The position numbers and the translations under genes are program-made. A stretch of DNA of 64,000 bases, taken from the NCBI GenBank assembly GCA_964410065.1, contig CAYPFO010000005.1, positions 1 through 64,000 on the forward strand, given 5' to 3'. Under the pieces are notes generated by a model. The model searched no databases. It had not been told where the DNA came from and saw only the letters and a list, made by a program, of their open reading frames with translations. The stretch is from Serpens sp964410065. Its GTDB lineage: Bacteria > Pseudomonadota > Gammaproteobacteria > Pseudomonadales > Pseudomonadaceae. Below, in pieces: positions 61,161 to 64,000 of the stretch. How positions within the stretch are numbered: position 1 is the stretch's first letter; each line of letters begins with the position of its first letter.

Positions 61161-61900
61161 ATTCTCAAGGACTCCGCATGTATAGCCGGGCTCAGCCCGA
61201 GGATTCGCAAAGCCAGTTGATCGAGCGTCATGCGCCGTTGGTCAAGCGCATCGCCTATCACCTGCTTGCTCGCCTGCCGGCCAGTGTGCAGGTGGAGGAT
61301 CTGATGCAGGCCGGCATGATCGGCTTGCTGGAAGCCTCGAAGAAATACGATTCGGGCAAGGGTGCGAGTTTCGAGACCTATGCCGGCATTCGCATCCGAG
61401 GCGCCATGCTGGATGAGGTGCGCAAGGGCGACTGGGCGCCGCGTTCGGTGCATCGCAACAGCCGCATGGTCAGCGATGCGATCCGAGTTATCGAAGCGAG
61501 AACCGGTCGTGACGCTAAAGATCACGAGGTTGCGGCCGAACTCCAGTTAAGTCTCGAAAATTATTACGGCATTCTCAACGATACCCTGGGAAGCCGACTG
61601 TTCAGTTTCGATGACCTGCTGCAGGAGAACGAAGGCAATGCGGTGGATGAAGATCCCAACCATTCCCATCCCAGCCCTGCGCGCGAGCATGAAGATGAAC
61701 GCTTTCAGAATGCTTTGGCCGAGGCGATCTCCAATCTGCCGGAGCGTGAGCGTCTGGTGCTGTCGCTGTATTACGACGAAGAACTGAATCTCAAGGAAAT
61801 CGGTGAAGTATTGGGGGTCAGCGAATCCCGCGTCAGTCAGTTGCACAGCCAGTGTGCCGCGCGTTTGCGGGTACGGCTGAGCGCCTGGCGGGCACGCTGA
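61157..61900 (+). CDS. fliA: FliA, sigma-28 flagellar sigma factor
   Basis: Sigma factor for late flagellar and chemotaxis genes. The 247 residues include region 2 (IAYHLLARLPASVQVEDLMQAGMIGLLEASKKYD, about 31-64; GASFETYAGIRIRGAMLDEVRKGDWAPRSV) and region 4 (LVLSLYYDEELNLKEIGEVLGVSESRVSQLHSQ). The start overlaps fleN; a second start at 61178 would give MYSRAQ, but the longer form matches the P. aeruginosa protein in layout. A terminator follows. Confidence 0.96.
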   Translation: MNSQGLRMYSRAQPEDSQSQLIERHAPLVKRIAYHLLARLPASVQVEDLMQAGMIGLLEASKKYDSGKGASFETYAGIRIRGAMLDEVRKGDWAPRSVHRNSRMVSDAIRVIEARTGRDAKDHEVAAELQLSLENYYGILNDTLGSRLFSFDDLLQENEGNAVDEDPNHSHPSPAREHEDERFQNALAEAISNLPERERLVLSLYYDEELNLKEIGEVLGVSESRVSQLHSQCAARLRVRLSAWRAR

Positions 61901-61932
61901 CCAGGGGTACGCCGGTTTTCGGGATATAGGGG

Positions 61933-61960
61933 ACGCAGTCGGGGGACCGACTGCGTTTTT
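61933..61960 (+). terminator. Rho-independent terminator between fliA and cheY
   Basis: ACGCAGTCGG (61933-61942) pairs perfectly with CCGACTGCGT (61947-61956) over a 4-base loop, followed by T4. Only 32 bases separate it from cheY, too few for a normal promoter, so cheY must rely on read-through or on a promoter overlapping this hairpin. Confidence 0.85.
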
Positions 61961-61992
61961 AGACTGTGTGGAGGTCGAATTTGGACAAGAAC

Positions 61993-62367
61993 ATGAAAAT
62001 CCTCATCGTTGATGATTTCTCAACGATGAGGCGCATCATCAAGAACCTGCTGCGTGACCTGGGCTTCACCAATACCGCCGAGGCCGATGATGGCCTGACG
62101 GCGTTACCCATGTTGCAAAGCGGCAACTTCGACTTCCTGGTTACGGACTGGAACATGCCCGGCATGAGCGGTATCGATCTGCTGCGCATCGTGCGTGCGG
62201 ACGAGCGCCTGAAGAACCTGCCGGTGCTGATGGTGACTGCGGAAGCCAAGCGCGACCAGATCATCGAAGCGGCGCAGGCAGGGGTTAATGGCTATGTCGT
62301 CAAGCCTTTCACTGCTCAGGGTCTCAAGGAAAAAATCGAAAAGATCTTCGAGCGAGTCAACGGCTGA
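61993..62367 (+). CDS. cheY: CheY, chemotaxis response regulator
   Basis: Single-domain receiver that binds the flagellar switch when phosphorylated. The 124-residue length matches the family from the ATG at 61993 (MKILIVDDFSTMRR). Asp7/Asp8 and Asp52 (VTDWNMPG) form the acidic phosphorylation pocket; the conserved Thr of MVTAEA and Lys of VVKPF are present. A longer TTG start at 61981 is less likely. An 11-bp perfect hairpin lies within the first 13 codons. It is followed by cheZ. Confidence 0.97.
   Translation: MKILIVDDFSTMRRIIKNLLRDLGFTNTAEADDGLTALPMLQSGNFDFLVTDWNMPGMSGIDLLRIVRADERLKNLPVLMVTAEAKRDQIIEAAQAGVNGYVVKPFTAQGLKEKIEKIFERVNG
62002..62030 (+). other. 11-bp perfect hairpin at the start of cheY
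   Basis: CTCATCGTTGA (62002-62012) is exactly complementary to TCAACGATGAG (62020-62030) with a 7-base loop, beginning 9 bases after the start codon. It lies wholly in the coding sequence and could slow initiation or early elongation, or interact with the terminator hairpin just upstream. Confidence 0.8.
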
Positions 62368-62384
62368 CAGGCCTCGGGGGCACA

Positions 62385-63170
62385 ATGGAAAACCGCGATG
62401 TGAAGGGAGAGCTGGAAACCAGCTTGATGCACAACGCCCGCCAGTTGATGGACAGCCTGGAAAATCGGCAGTTCGGCGAGGCCGTGCAGATCATTCATGA
62501 GCTGAACAAAGTACGCGATCGCGGCCTGTATCACGAAGTGGGCAAGCTCACCCGCGAATTGCATACCGCCATTGTTAACTTCCATATCGATCCGCGTTTG
62601 ACGGATGGCAACGAGGCGTCGCAAATCACCGACGCCACCGAGCGCCTGTCCTACGTGGTGGAGATGACCGAGCGGGCGGCCAACCGCACCATGGACCTGG
62701 TGGAAGAGTCCGTGCCGATGGTCAGTGCCCTGCATGACGAAGCGAGCGCGTTGCGCCAGGAGTGGCAGCGCTTCATGCAGCGTGAAATGGATGCACAGGG
62801 GTTTCGCCATCTGGCCCGTCGTGTCGAGCAGTTTTTCGCGCGATGCGAGCAGGACAGTGAGCGCTTCAGTGCGCAATTGAACGAAATCATGCTGGCCCAG
62901 GACTTCCAGGACCTGACCGGACAAGTCATCAAGCGTGTCACCACGCTGGTGACCGAAGTGGAGAGCGATCTGATCAAACTGATGCTGATGGCCAGTGATG
63001 TCGATCGATTCACGGGTATTCAGCACGACCATGCCGAGCTGCGCGCGGAGCTGGAACAACAAAAAAACACTTCACAGGGTGAAGGTCCGCAACTTAATGC
63101 CGATAAACGTGATGATGTCGTGTCTGGTCAGGACGACGTCGACGATCTGCTTTCCAGTCTTGGGTTTTAG
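62385..63170 (+). CDS. cheZ: CheZ, CheY-P phosphatase
   Basis: Chemotaxis phosphatase that removes phosphate from CheY. The 261-residue protein has the long helical hairpin with the catalytic region MLAQDFQDLTGQVIKRV (Asp-Gln), and a flexible linker to the C-terminal CheY-binding helix DDVDDLLSSLGF. It starts 17 bases after cheY. The position between cheY and cheA is standard for Pseudomonas. Confidence 0.95.
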   Translation: MENRDVKGELETSLMHNARQLMDSLENRQFGEAVQIIHELNKVRDRGLYHEVGKLTRELHTAIVNFHIDPRLTDGNEASQITDATERLSYVVEMTERAANRTMDLVEESVPMVSALHDEASALRQEWQRFMQREMDAQGFRHLARRVEQFFARCEQDSERFSAQLNEIMLAQDFQDLTGQVIKRVTTLVTEVESDLIKLMLMASDVDRFTGIQHDHAELRAELEQQKNTSQGEGPQLNADKRDDVVSGQDDVDDLLSSLGF

Positions 63171-63182
63171 GGGGCACCAGTT

Positions 63183-64000
63183 ATGAGCTTCGACGCCGAT
63201 GATGAAATCCTCCAGGATTTCCTGGTGGAGGCCGGCGAGATTCTCGAGCAGCTGTCCGAACAGTTGGTGGAGTTGGAAAACCGTCCGGATGACATGGATC
63301 TGCTCAATGCGATCTTCCGCGGTTTCCATACCGTCAAGGGCGGCGCAGGCTTTCTGCAGCTCAATGAGCTGGTGGAATGTTGTCATATTGCGGAAAACGT
63401 CTTCGACATGCTGCGCAAGGGCGGGCGACGCGTCGATCCCGAACTGATGGACGTGGTACTGCAGGCTCTGGATGCCATCAACGGTATGTTTACCGAGGTG
63501 CGTGAAGGGTCCGAGCTGACGCCGGCCACCCCCGAGCTGTTGGCTGCGTTGGCTCGCCTGGCCGACTCGAATGCCGCTCCCGTTGCTGCTCCTGTGGTTG
63601 CGCCTGTTGCACAGGTTGCGCCCCAAATGCCCGAAGCCGCCAAGCCTGGCGCCGATGCGGACGTTACCGACAGCGAATTCGAGCAGTTGCTCAGTGCCAT
63701 CGCCGAGCCGGTGTCCGCAGTGCCGGATGAAATCACCGACGACGAGTTCGAACACCTGCTCGATCAGTTGCACGGTAAGGGCAAGTTCGTGCCGGACGCT
63801 ATCGAAGCGCCGGTGCAAACGTCCGCCAGCGAAGAGATCACCGACGACGAATTTGAAAAGCTGCTCGACGATTTGCACGGCAAAGGCAAATTCGTGCCGG
63901 ATGCAATCGAAGCGCCGGTGCAACCGTCTGCCAGTGAAAATATCTCTGATGATGAATTTGAAAGCCTGCTCGACGAGTTGCATGGCAAGGGTCAGTTCAA
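63183..64000 (+). CDS. cheA: CheA, chemotaxis histidine kinase (5' part only; runs off the window)
   Basis: Sensor kinase phosphorylating CheY and CheB. The window holds the first 272 residues. The P1 Hpt domain is clear: phosphorylated histidine at residue 49 in FRGFHTVKGGAGFLQL. After residue 120 there is a Ala/Pro/Val-rich linker, then three in-frame copies of a 35-residue unit starting at residues 183, 218 and 253. The kinase and CheW-binding domains lie beyond the window. It starts 12 bases after cheZ. The gene is cut by the window edge, not by mutation. Confidence 0.96.
   Translation, partial: MSFDADDEILQDFLVEAGEILEQLSEQLVELENRPDDMDLLNAIFRGFHTVKGGAGFLQLNELVECCHIAENVFDMLRKGGRRVDPELMDVVLQALDAINGMFTEVREGSELTPATPELLAALARLADSNAAPVAAPVVAPVAQVAPQMPEAAKPGADADVTDSEFEQLLSAIAEPVSAVPDEITDDEFEHLLDQLHGKGKFVPDAIEAPVQTSASEEITDDEFEKLLDDLHGKGKFVPDAIEAPVQPSASENISDDEFESLLDELHGKGQF
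63729..64000 (+). repeat. 105-bp in-frame tandem repeats in cheA
   Basis: Units start at 63729, 63834 and 63939, an exact 105-base period; the third is cut by the window end. Each encodes (E/N)I(T/S)DDEFExLLDxLHGKGxF followed by a VPDAIEAPVQ tail. A shorter, divergent copy (DVTDSEFEQLL) begins at 63660. The repeats lie in the linker after the Hpt domain. Confidence 0.9.

Noticed and set aside
63729..64000. cheA as a truncated gene.
   Set aside because: The reading frame is open to the last base; the cut is only the window end.

Overview
The window is chromosomal DNA from a Pseudomonas species, most likely of the P. stutzeri or P. mendocina type. The evidence is high GC, dense operons, Pseudomonas-specific gene neighbourhoods (pilF-rodZ-ispG-hisS-yfgM-bamB-der; ppc-adk-tsaB; mexL/mexJK next to plsB; flhA-flhF-fleN-fliA-cheYZA) and a sigma-54 type promoter before the flagellar block. 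No rRNA, tRNA, CRISPR array, prophage or intact insertion sequence was seen. The species is inferred; only the genus-level call is well supported.

Layout. 1-8.3 kb: the 3' part of rlmN, then pilF, rodZ, ispG, hisS, yfgM, bamB and der, all on + and tightly packed. 8.3-15 kb: a heptamer repeat array, a methionine-type aminotransferase, a 2H phosphoesterase, a DUF3509 protein, yaeQ, recJ, a secreted NTF2-like protein and a XenA-type ene-reductase. 15-20.7 kb (-): a complete ydcSTUV-patD operon (polyamine-type ABC transporter plus gamma-aminobutyraldehyde dehydrogenase). 20.9-26.6 kb: a DUF533 protein, prfB with its programmed +1 frameshift, lysS, then an unknown lipoprotein paired with a DUF1704 (MATCAP-type) metallopeptidase. 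26.8-36 kb: ppc, adk, tsaB and several small or poorly known genes, ending with a MITE-like element and rsmJ. 36-41 kb: mexL divergent from mexJK, with no outer-membrane channel gene. 41-49 kb: an EamA permease, DUF2945, DUF488, plsB and a three-gene ABC/GldG cluster. 49-56.6 kb: a cold-shock protein, eda with a coupled thioesterase, dusC, an EptA-like membrane sulfatase-fold protein, an ankyrin protein pair and a FabH-like synthase. 56.7-64 kb: flhA, flhF, fleN, fliA, cheY, cheZ and the first part of cheA.

How the genes work together. The first block serves translation, isoprenoid synthesis, type IV pili, cell shape and outer-membrane assembly. The ydc operon would import a polyamine-related compound and oxidise an aldehyde derived from it to GABA. 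mexL probably represses mexJK through the 91-bp intergenic region. The last block sets polar flagellar number and position (FlhF, FleN), late flagellar gene expression (FliA) and chemotaxis (CheY, CheZ, CheA).

Most of the window is ordinary core genome. The items most worth a second look are the lipoprotein/DUF1704 metallopeptidase pair, the 147-bp element with 16-bp perfect terminal inverted repeats, the 105-bp in-frame repeats in the cheA linker, the 11-bp perfect hairpin just inside cheY behind a terminator, the heptamer array after der, and the widely spaced inverted repeat between ydcS and ydcT. I saw no convincing wholly new multi-gene system. Start codons were reassigned where an internal start had a better ribosome binding site or better family agreement.
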